A stretch of 64,000 nt of DNA from Dolomitihabitans soli (lineage in GTDB: Bacteria; Actinomycetota; Actinomycetes; Streptosporangiales; Streptosporangiaceae), in assembly GCF_022213955.1 (NCBI RefSeq), contig NZ_JAKNTW010000006.1:62001-126000 (forward strand). Reading direction: 5' to 3'. Within the stretch, counting starts at the first letter, position 1; every line of letters starts with the position of its first letter. A program made the position numbers and the translations under genes. The notes beneath the pieces were generated by a model. The model had not been told where the DNA came from, did no database searches, and was given only the letters and a program-made list of their open reading frames with translations. Shown here one piece after another: positions 31,583 through 41,560 of the stretch.

Positions 31583-31640
31583 CGGGCCAGGGCGGCGCGC
31601 CCGTGATGCGGCGTTGGGAGGCGCGGACGGTGGGGCCGGA

Positions 31641-32189
31641 GTGCGGAGGGCGCGTGAGCAGGATCTCGGCGAAGGGCTGGCCCGGGATCGCGCCGCTGCC
31701 GTCCTTGATGATTCCTACGGGGACGCGTACGAGGAGATCTACGCGGAGCCGCCGTACAACGCGGGCCCGTTGTTCACGCGAGGGCGGTTCTTGGAGCGCA
31801 CTCGTGCCCAGGTGCATCGTCCGGGGTTCGAGCTGGTGTCGGCCGAAGATAGGGAGACTCTGGCCGGGTTCGCGTTCGGCTTCGTCATGGACGTCGGGCG
31901 GTGGTGGGGCGGCGAGTCCACCGCGCTTCCTGCGGAGGTCGCCGACATTGCGAAGCTGGCTGTGATCGAACTGATTCTTCGTAAGCCATACCGAGGGCAG
32001 GGCATCGGCAAGCAACTCCTCGGCGAGTTGCTAACCGGCCGGGCCGAGCCGTACGCCACGCTCCTGTCGCACCCGGAAGCGCCTGCGCACTCTCTCTACG
32101 AGAGATGGGGGTGGAGGGTGTCGGGCACGTGCCAGCCCGCGCCCGACGCGCCGGTCATGGACATCATGGTTATCGGGCTCGCCCAGTAG
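31641..32189 (+). CDS. GNAT-family N-acetyltransferase
   Basis: The 182-residue protein has the acetyl-CoA loop KPYRGQGIGKQLLGELL followed by SLYERWGWRVSG, the usual GNAT motifs A and B. The N-terminal region (DAYEEIYAEPPYNAGPLF) is shared with a group of uncharacterised actinobacterial acetyltransferases. The start is uncertain: GTG at 31641 is chosen by similarity in length, a TTG at 31614 is possible. Substrate unknown. The 259 bases that follow show no gene. Confidence 0.8.
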   Translation: MRRAREQDLGEGLARDRAAAVLDDSYGDAYEEIYAEPPYNAGPLFTRGRFLERTRAQVHRPGFELVSAEDRETLAGFAFGFVMDVGRWWGGESTALPAEVADIAKLAVIELILRKPYRGQGIGKQLLGELLTGRAEPYATLLSHPEAPAHSLYERWGWRVSGTCQPAPDAPVMDIMVIGLAQ

Positions 32190-32448
32190 CTGTACTCCGT
32201 TACGAGCATGCAGAAGGTCCGGACGGCTTCCCCATTTTCTTGCGACGAGGTTCGAATTCGATCTCAGCGGCACCGGTCACAGCAGGGCATCTCCGCCCAC
32301 ACGCAGCCCTGGCCGAGGTCGGTGTAGATCCGCACTCACACGCCCAGCCGGTTGCGGAGTGGAGCTCGCACACCTTCGGGGGTCGGTGCCGTGTTGTCGG
32401 CCTTCTTGGTGCGGGTGATCTCGAAACCTGCTGGTTCCGTGGTCGGGT

Positions 32449-33123
32449 TCAGGCCAGGGCGTTGCGTAGCCAGTCTTCTACGCCGGCGACGTGGACGGTG
32501 GCCCAGGCCTTGGCGACCTCGGGCTGGCGGGCCGCGATGGCGTCGCAGATGGCCACGTGTTGCTCGCGCGTCTTGGCGAACGCCCCTTCCTGGGTGAGGC
32601 CGCGCCAGATCCTGGCCCTGGTCGTCGGGCCCGACAGGTTCTCGATCAGCGAGCAGAGCACCGCGTTGCCCGAGCCCTGCGCGATGCGGTGGTGGAACTG
32701 CAGGTCGTTGGCGACGAGTTCCTCGACGGTCGGCTCCGTGGGGAGGGAGTCGAGGATCGTGCGGAGGTCCGCGATGTCGGGCTCCGTCATCAGGGTGGCG
32801 GCCAGTTCGGTGGCCGCGGGCTCCAGGATGCGCCTGACCTGGAAGAACTGCAGCACGGTGTCGTCGCGGTGGAAGTCGACGACGAAGGACATGGCGTCCA
32901 GCAGCAGGTGCGGCTCCAGGCTGGTGACATAGGTGCCGTCGCCCTGCCGTACGTCGAGGACGTGGATCAGGGCGAGCGCGCGGACCGCCTCGCGGAGCGA
33001 GTTGCGGGACAGGCCGAGACGCGTCGCCAGGTCGGACTCCTTGGGCAGCCGGGCGCCGGGGGAGAGCTCGCCGGAGATGATCATCTCTTTGATCTTGTCG
33101 ATCGCCGCGTCCGTGACCGCCAC
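32449..33123 (-). CDS. GntR-family (FadR subgroup) regulator, probable controller of the fuconate operon
   Basis: The 224-residue protein has a winged helix (GELSPGARLPKESDLATRLGLSRNSLREAVRALALIHVLDVRQGDGTYV) and an FCD ligand domain with conserved metal ligands (NDLQFHHRIAQ, REQHVAICDAI). I chose the GTG at 33123, preceded by GAGGGTGG; an ATG at 33159 lies inside the operator and is less likely unless the mRNA is leaderless. The palindrome ACATCCGATGT at 33156-33166 is shared with the fuconate operon promoter 8.5 kb away, so autoregulation plus control of that operon is the simplest model. Confidence 0.9.
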   Translation of the reverse strand: MAVTDAAIDKIKEMIISGELSPGARLPKESDLATRLGLSRNSLREAVRALALIHVLDVRQGDGTYVTSLEPHLLLDAMSFVVDFHRDDTVLQFFQVRRILEPAATELAATLMTEPDIADLRTILDSLPTEPTVEELVANDLQFHHRIAQGSGNAVLCSLIENLSGPTTRARIWRGLTQEGAFAKTREQHVAICDAIAARQPEVAKAWATVHVAGVEDWLRNALA

Positions 33124-33155
33124 GCGCGCACCACCCTCACGAGCCGCTGAGACAT

Positions 33156-33166
33156 ACATCCGATGT
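33156..33166. promoter_or_regulatory. Candidate GntR autoregulatory operator
   Basis: ACATCCGATGT, identical to 24686-24696, lies 33 bases before the chosen GntR start. Flanks also agree (followed by TCTAG here and ATAGG there). Confidence 0.65.
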
Positions 33167-33305
33167 CTAGGAGTGTAGGGCCGGGAGGAACCCCTTGGGG
33201 GCGCTGTGCGGCGACGGCTGGGCCGCGCAGCTCCCACGCCGACGCCCACGTGATGCCGTCGAGCCGTGCGGCGACCGCCGGGCCGCGCTGGCCGGTGCCG
33301 TGCGC

Positions 33306-34466
<1,161 letters not shown>

Positions 34467-34483
34467 CTAGTCCTTGATCGGAC

Positions 34484-34497
34484 TGTAACGCGTTCTA
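34484..34497. promoter_or_regulatory. KstR-type operator of fadA5
   Basis: TGTAACGCGTTCTA matches TNNAACNNGTTNNA at every fixed base, 39 bases before the fadA5 start and 26 bases after the kstR stop. Confidence 0.8.
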
Positions 34498-34522
34498 CTT
34501 TGTTTGCGGAAGGGCGGGCAGG

Positions 34523-35206
34523 TCAGGAGAAGTCGGAGAGCAGCCGCCCGGCGGCGATCTCGATGCGCTGCTGGATCTGGTCGTAGGTGCGCCGGCCGCG
34601 CAGCATCTCCAGCAACTCGTGGACCCAGATGCTCGCCAGCGACCCGGTGAGCGCGAACTCCTCCTCGGTGGCCTCCCCAGCGCTGTCCCCCGATCGGGAG
34701 ACCCGCAGCAGCAGCCGGGCGAGCCGGTCGCCGAACGGGGTCTCGACCTCGGCCATGATCAGTGATCGGATCAGCGCGTCGGCCAGCTCGGGCTCGCGCA
34801 TCAGCCCGCGGGTGGCCCGCATCAGCACGTCGACCGCGCGGCCCGCCGGCGTCGCCGCGCTCGGCGGCCGGCGCTCGATGCTGCTCTCCAGCAGATCGAT
34901 CTCCTCGCTGACGACCGCCACCACGAGATCCATCTTGGAGGGGAAGTAGCGGTAGAGGGTGCCGAGTGCCACGCCTGCCCGCTCGGCGACGGTGCGCATC
35001 TGCATCGCCTCGACCCCGCCGCGCGAGGCCAGGGCGGCGGCGGCCTGGACGATTCGCTTCCGGCGCTGGAGCTGGCTGCGCGTGCGCACGCCGCCGGTCG
35101 CCGGCTGGTCGTCCACGATGATGGCCCCCTCGGTGTCGCCGGGGACGGGTGCGCCCGCGCGACGCTGGGTCGCCGGCGCCGCGGTGGTCACATGCGGGGT
35201 GCGCAT
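34523..35206 (-). CDS. kstR: TetR-family repressor of steroid catabolism
   Basis: The 227-residue protein has a TetR helix-turn-helix that reads almost as mycobacterial KstR: QRRKRIVQAAAALASRGG, MQMRTVAERAGVALGTLYRYFPSK (about 49-90). The C-terminal ligand domain (SIWVHELLEMLRGRRTYDQI) would bind a steroid-CoA. KstR represses its own gene and much of the sterol regulon in mycobacteria and rhodococci. Here the gene lies between fadA5 and the chsE1 operon. The first 40 residues are an extra, probably disordered extension; a downstream start is possible. A near-consensus operator abuts the ATG at 35207-35220. Confidence 0.88.
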   Translation of the reverse strand: MRTPHVTTAAPATQRRAGAPVPGDTEGAIIVDDQPATGGVRTRSQLQRRKRIVQAAAALASRGGVEAMQMRTVAERAGVALGTLYRYFPSKMDLVVAVVSEEIDLLESSIERRPPSAATPAGRAVDVLMRATRGLMREPELADALIRSLIMAEVETPFGDRLARLLLRVSRSGDSAGEATEEEFALTGSLASIWVHELLEMLRGRRTYDQIQQRIEIAAGRLLSDFS

Positions 35207-35220
35207 GAGAACACGTTATC
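35207..35220. promoter_or_regulatory. Degenerate KstR-type operator at kstR
   Basis: GAGAACACGTTATC keeps the AACNNGTT core but has G and C at the outer T/A positions. It directly abuts the kstR start codon, where an autoregulatory site would be expected. Confidence 0.5.
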
Positions 35221-35339
35221 TGACTTTGCCGTCGAGTGCGGTGTTACTCACCGGTACCTAAGAACGCCGGTCTACCTATGGCTTTCATGTTGCGGTCACA
35301 TGTCACGACTTGTCAGGTGGGCGGCCACTGGACACGGAA

Positions 35340-35353
35340 TAGACTCTGTTCTA
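35340..35353. promoter_or_regulatory. Degenerate KstR-type half-site before chsE1
   Basis: TAGACTCTGTTCTA keeps the right half (GTTCTA), the outer T and A, but the left core is ACT instead of AAC. It lies 90 bases before the chsE1 start. Confidence 0.4.
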
Positions 35354-35443
35354 GTTTCTCAGTCAAGGTGCGCCAAGCAATCGTTAGGTAGCCTTCTGTT
35401 CGGCGCCCCGCCTTCTCGCTGCTGGAAACACCCTGGAGCGGTA

Positions 35444-36517
35444 GTGGACTTCAAACTCGACGAAACCCAGACGGATCTACGCAAACTCGCCGTGGAGGTG
35501 CTGGCCAAGGAGGCCGCGCAGGCGCGGATCGAGGAGCACGAGGAACGCGGCGAGCCGTACGACCGGCGGGTCTGGGCGGCGATGGGCAGGGCGGGGCTGA
35601 TCGGGGCGTGCCTCCCCGAGGAGGCGGGCGGCGCGGGGCTCGGGCCGGTGGCGATGGCCGTGCTCCTGCGGGAGGTGGGCGCGCACGTCGCGCCGGTGCC
35701 GGCCCTGCACAGCCTCATCGCCGCTCAGGCCGTCACCCGGTACGGCACGCGGGAGCAGCGGGCGGCGCTCGCACCGCTGGCACAGGGCGAGGCCGCGCTG
35801 ACCGTCGCGCTCAGGGAACCCGGCGCGGACCTGGTGGCCGGTCTCCAGACCGTCGCCCGGCGCGACGGCGGCTCCTGGCTGATCGACGGGCGCAAGACGA
35901 TGGTGTCCTACGCGGCCCAGGCGGAACGGATCCTGGTTCCCGCCCGCACTCCCGACGGCCCCGCCCTGTTCCTGGTCGCCCAGGGGGCGGCAGCCGTACG
36001 GGAGGAGCCGGGAGCGGGCCGTGAACCGGTGGGCACCGTGGTGCTGGACGGGACGCGGGGGGAGTGGGCCGGCGGGGCGGACGCGGTGGCCGGGCTGCGC
36101 GGGCTGGCGCTCGCCGGGATCACCGCGACCGCGTCGGGAGTGCTGGCCGGCGCGCTGGAGCTCACCACCGGGTACATCAGGACGCGCAGGCAGTTCGACC
36201 GGGCGCTGGCCGAGTTCCAGGCCGTCACGATGCAGATCGCCGACGTCTACATCGCCGGCCGGGCGCTGGACGTGGCGATGTGGTCGGGTGTGTGGCGGCT
36301 GGCCGCGGGCCTGCCCGCCGAGGAGGACCTGGCCATAGCCGCGCTGCAGGTGGCCGAGTCGGCGCTCACCGCCCTGCACACCTGCCAGCACCTGCACGGC
36401 GGCCTCGGCCTGGACGTGACCTACCCGCTGCACCGCTACTTCGCCTGGGGCAAGCACCTCGCCCACCTCCTGGGCGGCGCGCAGGCCCAGCTCGACCTGA
36501 TCGGAGCGCACGTCTGA
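35444..36517 (+). CDS. chsE1: Acyl-CoA dehydrogenase, alpha-type subunit of the steroid side-chain enzyme
   Basis: The 357-residue protein is an acyl-CoA dehydrogenase of the FadE28 type: LGPVAMAVLLREVGAHVAPVP, TVALREPGADL, WLIDGRKTMVSYAAQAERILV, TGYIRTRRQFDRALAEFQAV and TCQHLHGGLGLDVTYPLHRYF. In mycobacteria ChsE1 (FadE28) and ChsE2 (FadE29) form a heterotetramer that dehydrogenates the 3-carbon steroid side chain CoA ester. GTG start with GGAG seven bases ahead. First gene of a five-gene operon in the same order as the mycobacterial igr locus minus cyp125. It would act in the cytosol with an electron-transfer flavoprotein. Confidence 0.88.
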   Translation: MDFKLDETQTDLRKLAVEVLAKEAAQARIEEHEERGEPYDRRVWAAMGRAGLIGACLPEEAGGAGLGPVAMAVLLREVGAHVAPVPALHSLIAAQAVTRYGTREQRAALAPLAQGEAALTVALREPGADLVAGLQTVARRDGGSWLIDGRKTMVSYAAQAERILVPARTPDGPALFLVAQGAAAVREEPGAGREPVGTVVLDGTRGEWAGGADAVAGLRGLALAGITATASGVLAGALELTTGYIRTRRQFDRALAEFQAVTMQIADVYIAGRALDVAMWSGVWRLAAGLPAEEDLAIAALQVAESALTALHTCQHLHGGLGLDVTYPLHRYFAWGKHLAHLLGGAQAQLDLIGAHV

Positions 36518-37671
36518 TGCTGATCGACCTCACCGCGGAGCAGAAGCTGCTGCGCGACGAACTGCGCGAGTACTTCCAGGGCTGCCTCACCGCCGAGGAC
36601 CGCAGGAAGATCGCGGAAGACCCGTTCGGGCACGCCTACATGGAGCACTGCCGACGGCTCGGCCAGGCCGGCAAACTCGGGCTGGGCTGGCCGAAGGAGT
36701 ACGGCGGAGGCGGTTTCGGCCCGCTGGAGCAGCAGATCTTCGCCAACGAGATCGCCCGCGCCGAGGTGCCGTACCCGATCATCACGGTGCAGACCGTCGG
36801 CCCGACCCTGATGCAGTACGGCACGGCCCGGCAGAAGGAGCACTTCCTGCCGCGCATCCTCGCCGGGGAGTGCCACTTCGCGATCGGCTACAGCGAGCCG
36901 GAGGCGGGCACCGACCTGGCGGCGCTGCGCACGAGCGCCGTCCGCGACGGCGACCACTACGTCGTCAACGGCCAGAAGATCTTCACCAGCGGCGCCCACT
37001 ACGCCCAGCACATCTGGCTCGCCGTCCGCACCGACCCGGCCGCCAAGAAGCACCGCGGCATCTCCATGGTGATCGCCGACACCGCCGACCCCGGCTTCTC
37101 CTGGACCCCGATCGTCACGATGGACGGCCGGCACCACACGAACACGACCTACTACGCCGATGTCCGCGTCCCGGTCGACATGCTGGTCGGCGAGGAGAAC
37201 AAGGGCTGGGACCTGATCGTCAACCAGCTCAACCACGAACGCGTCACCCTGGGCCCGGCCGGCAACATCGGCCACACCTACGACCGTTTCGCCTACTGGG
37301 CACGGACGACCGGCCTGATCGAACAGCCGGACGTACGGCGCGCGCTCGCCCGCGTCCGCGCCTTCTTCCGCACCAACGAACTGCTCAACTGGCAGGTCGC
37401 GGCGAACATGGACCTCGGCTGGCTGGGCGCCCCCGACGCCTCCGCGACGAAGGTCTACGGGTCGGAGCGCGTTCAGGAGATCGGCCGGATCGTCGGCGAC
37501 GTGCTCGCCCGGTACGGCGACCCCGCCGACCCGGAGACCGCCGACTTCATCGGACGTCTCGACCGGGGGGTGAAGGGCGCGATCGTGCTCACCTTCGGCG
37601 GCGGCGTCAACGAGGTGCAGCGCGAGCTGATCGCCATGCTCGGCCTCCAGCTTCCCCGCCCGCCCCGCTGA
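36517..37671 (+). CDS. chsE2: Acyl-CoA dehydrogenase, partner subunit of the steroid side-chain enzyme
   Basis: The 384-residue protein resembles FadE29: GLGWPKEYGGGGFGPLEQQIF, FAIGYSEPEAGTDLAALRT, YVVNGQKIFTSGAHYAQHIW, and VIVNQLNHERVTLGP-like text (LIVNQLNHERVTLGPAGN). FAD- and CoA-binding motifs are complete. It should pair with the ChsE1 encoded before it; the ATG overlaps the chsE1 stop (TGATG). Its last codons and the following ribosome binding site are tandemly duplicated (37645-37739). Confidence 0.9.
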   Translation: MLIDLTAEQKLLRDELREYFQGCLTAEDRRKIAEDPFGHAYMEHCRRLGQAGKLGLGWPKEYGGGGFGPLEQQIFANEIARAEVPYPIITVQTVGPTLMQYGTARQKEHFLPRILAGECHFAIGYSEPEAGTDLAALRTSAVRDGDHYVVNGQKIFTSGAHYAQHIWLAVRTDPAAKKHRGISMVIADTADPGFSWTPIVTMDGRHHTNTTYYADVRVPVDMLVGEENKGWDLIVNQLNHERVTLGPAGNIGHTYDRFAYWARTTGLIEQPDVRRALARVRAFFRTNELLNWQVAANMDLGWLGAPDASATKVYGSERVQEIGRIVGDVLARYGDPADPETADFIGRLDRGVKGAIVLTFGGGVNEVQRELIAMLGLQLPRPPR

Positions 37672-37739
37672 CCGCCCCGGAGGAGCCGCATGCTCCAGCT
37701 TCCCCGCCCGCCTCGCTGACCGCCCGGAGGAGCCGCATG
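37645..37739 (+). repeat. Tandem duplication of the chsE2 end and ribosome binding site
   Basis: 37645-37692 and 37693-37739 are copies (48 and 47 bases, two differences), each containing the last chsE2 codons, the stop, GGAGGAGCCGC and an ATG. The first copy's ATG (37690) begins a nine-codon frame MLQLPRPPR ending in TGA at the end of the copied region. The second copy's ATG (37737) starts chsH2. Confidence 0.92.
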
Positions 37740-38681
37740 ACCGCCGTCACCCAGGAGACCGTCCACCAGCTCGCCGAACGCCAGATCGCCGTCGGAGAGG
37801 TGCGCGGCACGCCCGCCGCCGATCCGGTGAACCTGCCGATGATCCGCCACTGGACCACGGCGATGGGCGACGCGAACCCGGTCTACACCGACGAGGAGTA
37901 CGCCCGGGGCAGTGTGCACGGGGAGATCGTCGCGCCGCCGGCGATGGCCCAGGTGTGGACGATGCCGGGCCGGGGCCGGGACGAAAAGGGCGGCACGCCG
38001 GTGGACGACGTGCTCGCCGCCCTCGACGGCTCGGGCTACACGGGTGTGGTGGCGACCAACTGCGAGCAGACCTACCACCGTTACCTGCGGCTGGGCGAAC
38101 GGCTCGAACCGGCCACCAGGATGACCGGGTTCACCGGGCCGAAGCAGACCGCGCTCGGCGAAGGTTACTTCGTCACCTGGAACGTGAGCTGGTACTCATC
38201 GGGCGAACCGGTCGCCGAGATGCTGTTCCGGGTGCTGAAGTTTCGCCCCAGGGAGAGGAAACCCCAGTCTGGGAGTTCCCAGCCGTATCCGCTGAGGCCG
38301 GCGGTCAACAGGGACACCGAGTTCTTCTGGGAAGGTGTGCGCAAGGGCGAGCTCCGCATCCAGCGGTGCGCCGACTGTGGCGAGCTCCGGCATCCTCCGG
38401 GGCCACTCTGCCCCAAGTGCCGGTCGGTGGCGCGCACCCATGTGGTCGCCTGTGGTGAGGGCGAAGTGTTCAGCTTCATTGTTCACCACAATCCACCCGT
38501 TCCGGGGCTTGAAACGCCTTTTGTGGTCGCTGTGGTGCAACTGCCGGAAGGGGTGCGGATCGTGGGCAACGTGGTGAACTGCCTGACTGAGGAAGTGAGT
38601 ATCGGTATGCCGGTGCGTGTGAGGTTCGTCCAGATGGACGATGAGCTGACCCTGCCGATGTGGGCTCCCGGGGGGTCGTGA
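37737..38681 (+). CDS. chsH2: Steroid enoyl-CoA hydratase subunit with DUF35 domain
   Basis: The 314-residue protein fuses an N-terminal MaoC-like hot-dog domain (about 10-165; MIRHWTTAMGDANPVYTDEEY) to a C-terminal DUF35 domain. DUF35 begins with a zinc ribbon (CADCGELRHPPGPLCPKC, four cysteines) followed by an OB-fold. In mycobacteria ChsH2 pairs with ChsH1 to hydrate the unsaturated side chain, and its DUF35 part forms the aldolase with Ltp2. All three genes are adjacent here. The start is the ATG at 37737, after GGAGGAGCCGC. Confidence 0.9.
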   Translation: MTAVTQETVHQLAERQIAVGEVRGTPAADPVNLPMIRHWTTAMGDANPVYTDEEYARGSVHGEIVAPPAMAQVWTMPGRGRDEKGGTPVDDVLAALDGSGYTGVVATNCEQTYHRYLRLGERLEPATRMTGFTGPKQTALGEGYFVTWNVSWYSSGEPVAEMLFRVLKFRPRERKPQSGSSQPYPLRPAVNRDTEFFWEGVRKGELRIQRCADCGELRHPPGPLCPKCRSVARTHVVACGEGEVFSFIVHHNPPVPGLETPFVVAVVQLPEGVRIVGNVVNCLTEEVSIGMPVRVRFVQMDDELTLPMWAPGGS

Positions 38682-39097
38682 TGCGGACCGTCTCCGAAGA
38701 CCAGCTCGCCGTCGGTACGACGCTCCCCGAACTGTCGGTGGAGCTCACCCCGACGATGATCGTCTCCACCGCCCTGTCGACCATGGACTTCACTCCGGTC
38801 CACCACGACGTGGACCGGGCCCGCGCCCAGGGGTCGACGGACATCTTCCTCAACATCCTGACCACGATGGGCCTGGTGGAACGGTATGTGACCGACTGGG
38901 CCGGGCCGGAGGTCCTGATCCGAGGGATCAACGTCAAACTGGGCGTCCCCGGCTACGCGGGCGACACGATGACCTTCACGGGGAGCGTGCTGTCCGAACG
39001 GGCGGGCGAGTTCACCGTGGAGGTCCGCGGCAGGGTCAGCCTCGGCGACCACGTCGTGGGCACGGTCCGCTTCGCCATCCCGGTGGAGTTCGGGTGA
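38681..39097 (+). CDS. chsH1: Steroid enoyl-CoA hydratase, MaoC-type subunit
   Basis: The 138-residue single hot-dog protein carries the hydratase dyad region MDFTPVHHDVDRARAQGSTDIF, with the Asp/His pair expected for catalysis. It matches mycobacterial ChsH1 in length and position. It hydrates the double bond introduced by ChsE1-ChsE2. The ATG overlaps the chsH2 stop. Confidence 0.9.
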   Translation: MRTVSEDQLAVGTTLPELSVELTPTMIVSTALSTMDFTPVHHDVDRARAQGSTDIFLNILTTMGLVERYVTDWAGPEVLIRGINVKLGVPGYAGDTMTFTGSVLSERAGEFTVEVRGRVSLGDHVVGTVRFAIPVEFG

Positions 39098-40257
39098 TCG
39101 GGTCCCGCGCGGCTCTCGTCGGGATCGGAGCGACGGAGTTCTCGAAGCGGTCGGGGCGTTCCGAGCTGCAACTCGCCGCGGAGGCGGTGTTCAAGGCGCT
39201 CGACGACGCCGGGCTGGCGCCCTCGGAGGTGGACGGCATGGTCACCTACACCCAGGACACCAATCAGGAGATCTCCGTCGCCCGCGAGACCGGCATCGGC
39301 GAGTTGTCGTTCTTCTCCCGGGTCCACTACGGCGGCGGCGCGGCCTGTGCGACCGTGCTCCAGGCCGCGATGGCCGTGGCCACGGGGGCGGCCTCGACGG
39401 TCGTGTGCTACCGGGCGTTCAACGAGCGCTCGGGGCGGCGGTTCGGGCAGCCGGACGCACGGCTCGGCGGCGAGCCGTCCTCGCAGGGGATGGAGATGAG
39501 CTGGCACGTGCCGTACGGGCTGATGACCCCGGCGGCCTGGGTCGCCATGTTCGCCCGGCGGTACATGCACGCCTACGGGGCCAGGTCCGAGGACTTCGGG
39601 CGGGTGGCCGTGGCGATGCGCCGGCATGCCGCGACCAACCCGGCGGCCTGGTTCTACGAGCGCCCGATCACGCTGGCGGAACACCAGGCGTCGAAGTGGA
39701 TCGTCGAACCGCTGCACCTGCTCGACTGCTGCCAGGAGAGCGACGGGGCGGTGGCCCTGGTCGTGACGTCCGTGGAACGGGCCCGTGACCTGCGCCGCGT
39801 GCCCGTGGTGGTCGCCGCCGCCGCGCAGGGGGCAGGCGCCGAGCAGATGATGATGACCAGCTACTACCGCGATGACATGACCGGTCTGCCGGAGATGTCA
39901 GTCGTCGGCCGCAAGCTCTGGGAACAGTCGGGGATGTCGCCGGCGGACATCCAGACAGCGATCCTCTATGACCATTTCACCCCGTTCGTGCTTTCGCAGC
40001 TGGAGGAACTCGGGTTCTGCGGGCGCGGCGAGGCTCGCGACTTCGTCGCCGACGGCGGCATCGAGATCGACGGCCGGCTGCCCGTCAACCCGCACGGCGG
40101 CCAGCTCGGCGAGGCGTACATCCACGGCATGAACGGCATCGCGGAGGGCGTGCGCCAGATCCGGGGCACCGCGGTCAACCAGGTGCCCGGCACCCGGAAC
40201 GTGCTGGTCACCGCGGGCACCGGCGTGCCGACGAGCGGCCTGATCCTCACCGGCTGA
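39094..40257 (+). CDS. ltp2: Thiolase-like steroid retro-aldolase (SCP-x type)
   Basis: The 387-residue protein has the thiolase fold of SCP-x/lipid-transfer proteins: ALVGIGATEFSKRSGRSE, VHYGGGAACATVLQAAMAV, DHFTPFVLSQLEELGFCGRG, NPHGGQLGEAYIHGMNGI. Ltp2 with the DUF35 domain of ChsH2 cleaves the hydroxylated side chain to androstenedione and propionyl-CoA, the last side-chain step. The GTG overlaps the chsH1 stop (GTGA). It ends the operon. Confidence 0.92.
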   Translation: MIGSRAALVGIGATEFSKRSGRSELQLAAEAVFKALDDAGLAPSEVDGMVTYTQDTNQEISVARETGIGELSFFSRVHYGGGAACATVLQAAMAVATGAASTVVCYRAFNERSGRRFGQPDARLGGEPSSQGMEMSWHVPYGLMTPAAWVAMFARRYMHAYGARSEDFGRVAVAMRRHAATNPAAWFYERPITLAEHQASKWIVEPLHLLDCCQESDGAVALVVTSVERARDLRRVPVVVAAAAQGAGAEQMMMTSYYRDDMTGLPEMSVVGRKLWEQSGMSPADIQTAILYDHFTPFVLSQLEELGFCGRGEARDFVADGGIEIDGRLPVNPHGGQLGEAYIHGMNGIAEGVRQIRGTAVNQVPGTRNVLVTAGTGVPTSGLILTG

Positions 40258-40311
40258 CGGGCCGGTCGCATCGACTGACGGGCCGGTCGCATCGACTGAC
40301 GGGCCGGTCAG
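40254..40311. repeat. 21-bp tandem repeat after ltp2
   Basis: CTGACGGGCCGGTCGCATCG plus one base repeats from 40254, 40275 and 40296 (last copy partial). The first copy includes the ltp2 stop codon. Confidence 0.85.
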
Positions 40312-41477
40312 CCACGGGTGAGCGCGGGATAGTCCCTGAGCTCGATGTCGGTGGCGTACTTGTCACCCAGTTTCTGCATCAGTCCCAGCAGGAAGCCGAA
40401 CTTGAAGATCCAGTTCCGCATGCGGATCCTGGCCCGGGTCGCCGGAGCGAGGAAGGGGCCCGCACCGCCGCGACCGCGACCGGGGACCTTGGCGTAGCCG
40501 CGGATCAGCTCCTCGTACCGCGCGAACGCCACCCGGTGATCGCCGTCGGCCGCCGCCAGCTCACCCGCCAGCACGTACGCGCCCACGATGGCCTGGCCGC
40601 TGCCGAATCCACCCAGCGTGTGGCCGTACGCGGCGTCGCCGAGGAGCGCCACCCGGCCGCCGGAACAGCGGTCGATCGTGACCCGGCTGATCGAGTCGAG
40701 ATACAGGTCGCCGCCCGACCGTATCGCGTCGATCACGTCGGGCGTCCGCCAGCCCATGCCCGCGAAGGCGTCGGCCACGATCCGCTTCTGCGCCCGGACG
40801 TCGTAGCGGTCGTAGTCCAGTTCCCCGGAGGCGAAGACGAAGAACGCGGGAGCCTTGTTGCCGCCGACGGTCACGAGCCTGCCCGGCTCGTTGTACATCA
40901 TCGGGACGGGCCCGAAGTCGGCGCCGCCGAGGTCCGCGAGCGCGTAGTAGTAGCCGAGATGACGGACGAAACCGGACTCCGGCCCGAAGGCCAGGCGGCG
41001 CACGTTCGAATGGATCCCGTCCGCGCCCACCACCAGGTCGAAGGAACGCGGCGCGGCCCGCTCGAAGGTGACGTGCACGCCGTCCGCGGTCTCGGTCATC
41101 GACGTGAGGGAGTCGCCGAAGACGTACTCACAGGTGCCGGAGGTCCGCTCGTACAGCACCCGGGAGAGGTCGCCGCGGAGGATCTCAAGGTCGCCGCCGG
41201 TGAACTCGCCGGGCATCGTCGTCAGCCGTCTGCCGTTCGCGTCGACGATGACCTGGTCGGTCCCGCCGGTCTGCCGCCGCCGTACGTCTTCCAGGATGCC
41301 CATCCGCTCCAGCACGGTCAGGTGGGTGTCGCCCTTGAAGTCGACGGCCTGGCCGCCGGGGCGGGGCGCCGGCGCCTTCTCCAGGACGGTGACCTGGAAG
41401 CCGTACCTTGCCAGCCAGTACGCGAGTGCGGGGCCGGCGATGCTCGCGCCGGAGACGAGGATGCTGTTGTTCTTCAT
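40308..41477 (-). CDS. FAD-dependent aromatic-hydroxylase-type monooxygenase
   Basis: The 389-residue class A flavoprotein monooxygenase has the ADP-binding loop VSGASIAGPALAYWLA (a variant GxGxxG), an arginine region EILRGDLSRVLYE, the DG motif LVVGADGIHSNVR and the GD motif VALLGDAAYGHTLGGFGSG. Family relatives hydroxylate phenols, antibiotics or polyketides. The C-terminal stretch is basic. It stands alone, convergent with ltp2, so its substrate is open. Confidence 0.88.
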   Translation of the reverse strand: MKNNSILVSGASIAGPALAYWLARYGFQVTVLEKAPAPRPGGQAVDFKGDTHLTVLERMGILEDVRRRQTGGTDQVIVDANGRRLTTMPGEFTGGDLEILRGDLSRVLYERTSGTCEYVFGDSLTSMTETADGVHVTFERAAPRSFDLVVGADGIHSNVRRLAFGPESGFVRHLGYYYALADLGGADFGPVPMMYNEPGRLVTVGGNKAPAFFVFASGELDYDRYDVRAQKRIVADAFAGMGWRTPDVIDAIRSGGDLYLDSISRVTIDRCSGGRVALLGDAAYGHTLGGFGSGQAIVGAYVLAGELAAADGDHRVAFARYEELIRGYAKVPGRGRGGAGPFLAPATRARIRMRNWIFKFGFLLGLMQKLGDKYATDIELRDYPALTRG

Positions 41478-41560
41478 GCTCAGCAGCCTGACCGTGCCCG
41501 CTGACCGTTCACCGACATCCCGCTGACGGGCGCCCCATACCGTCGAGGCGCCCGGTGGAT

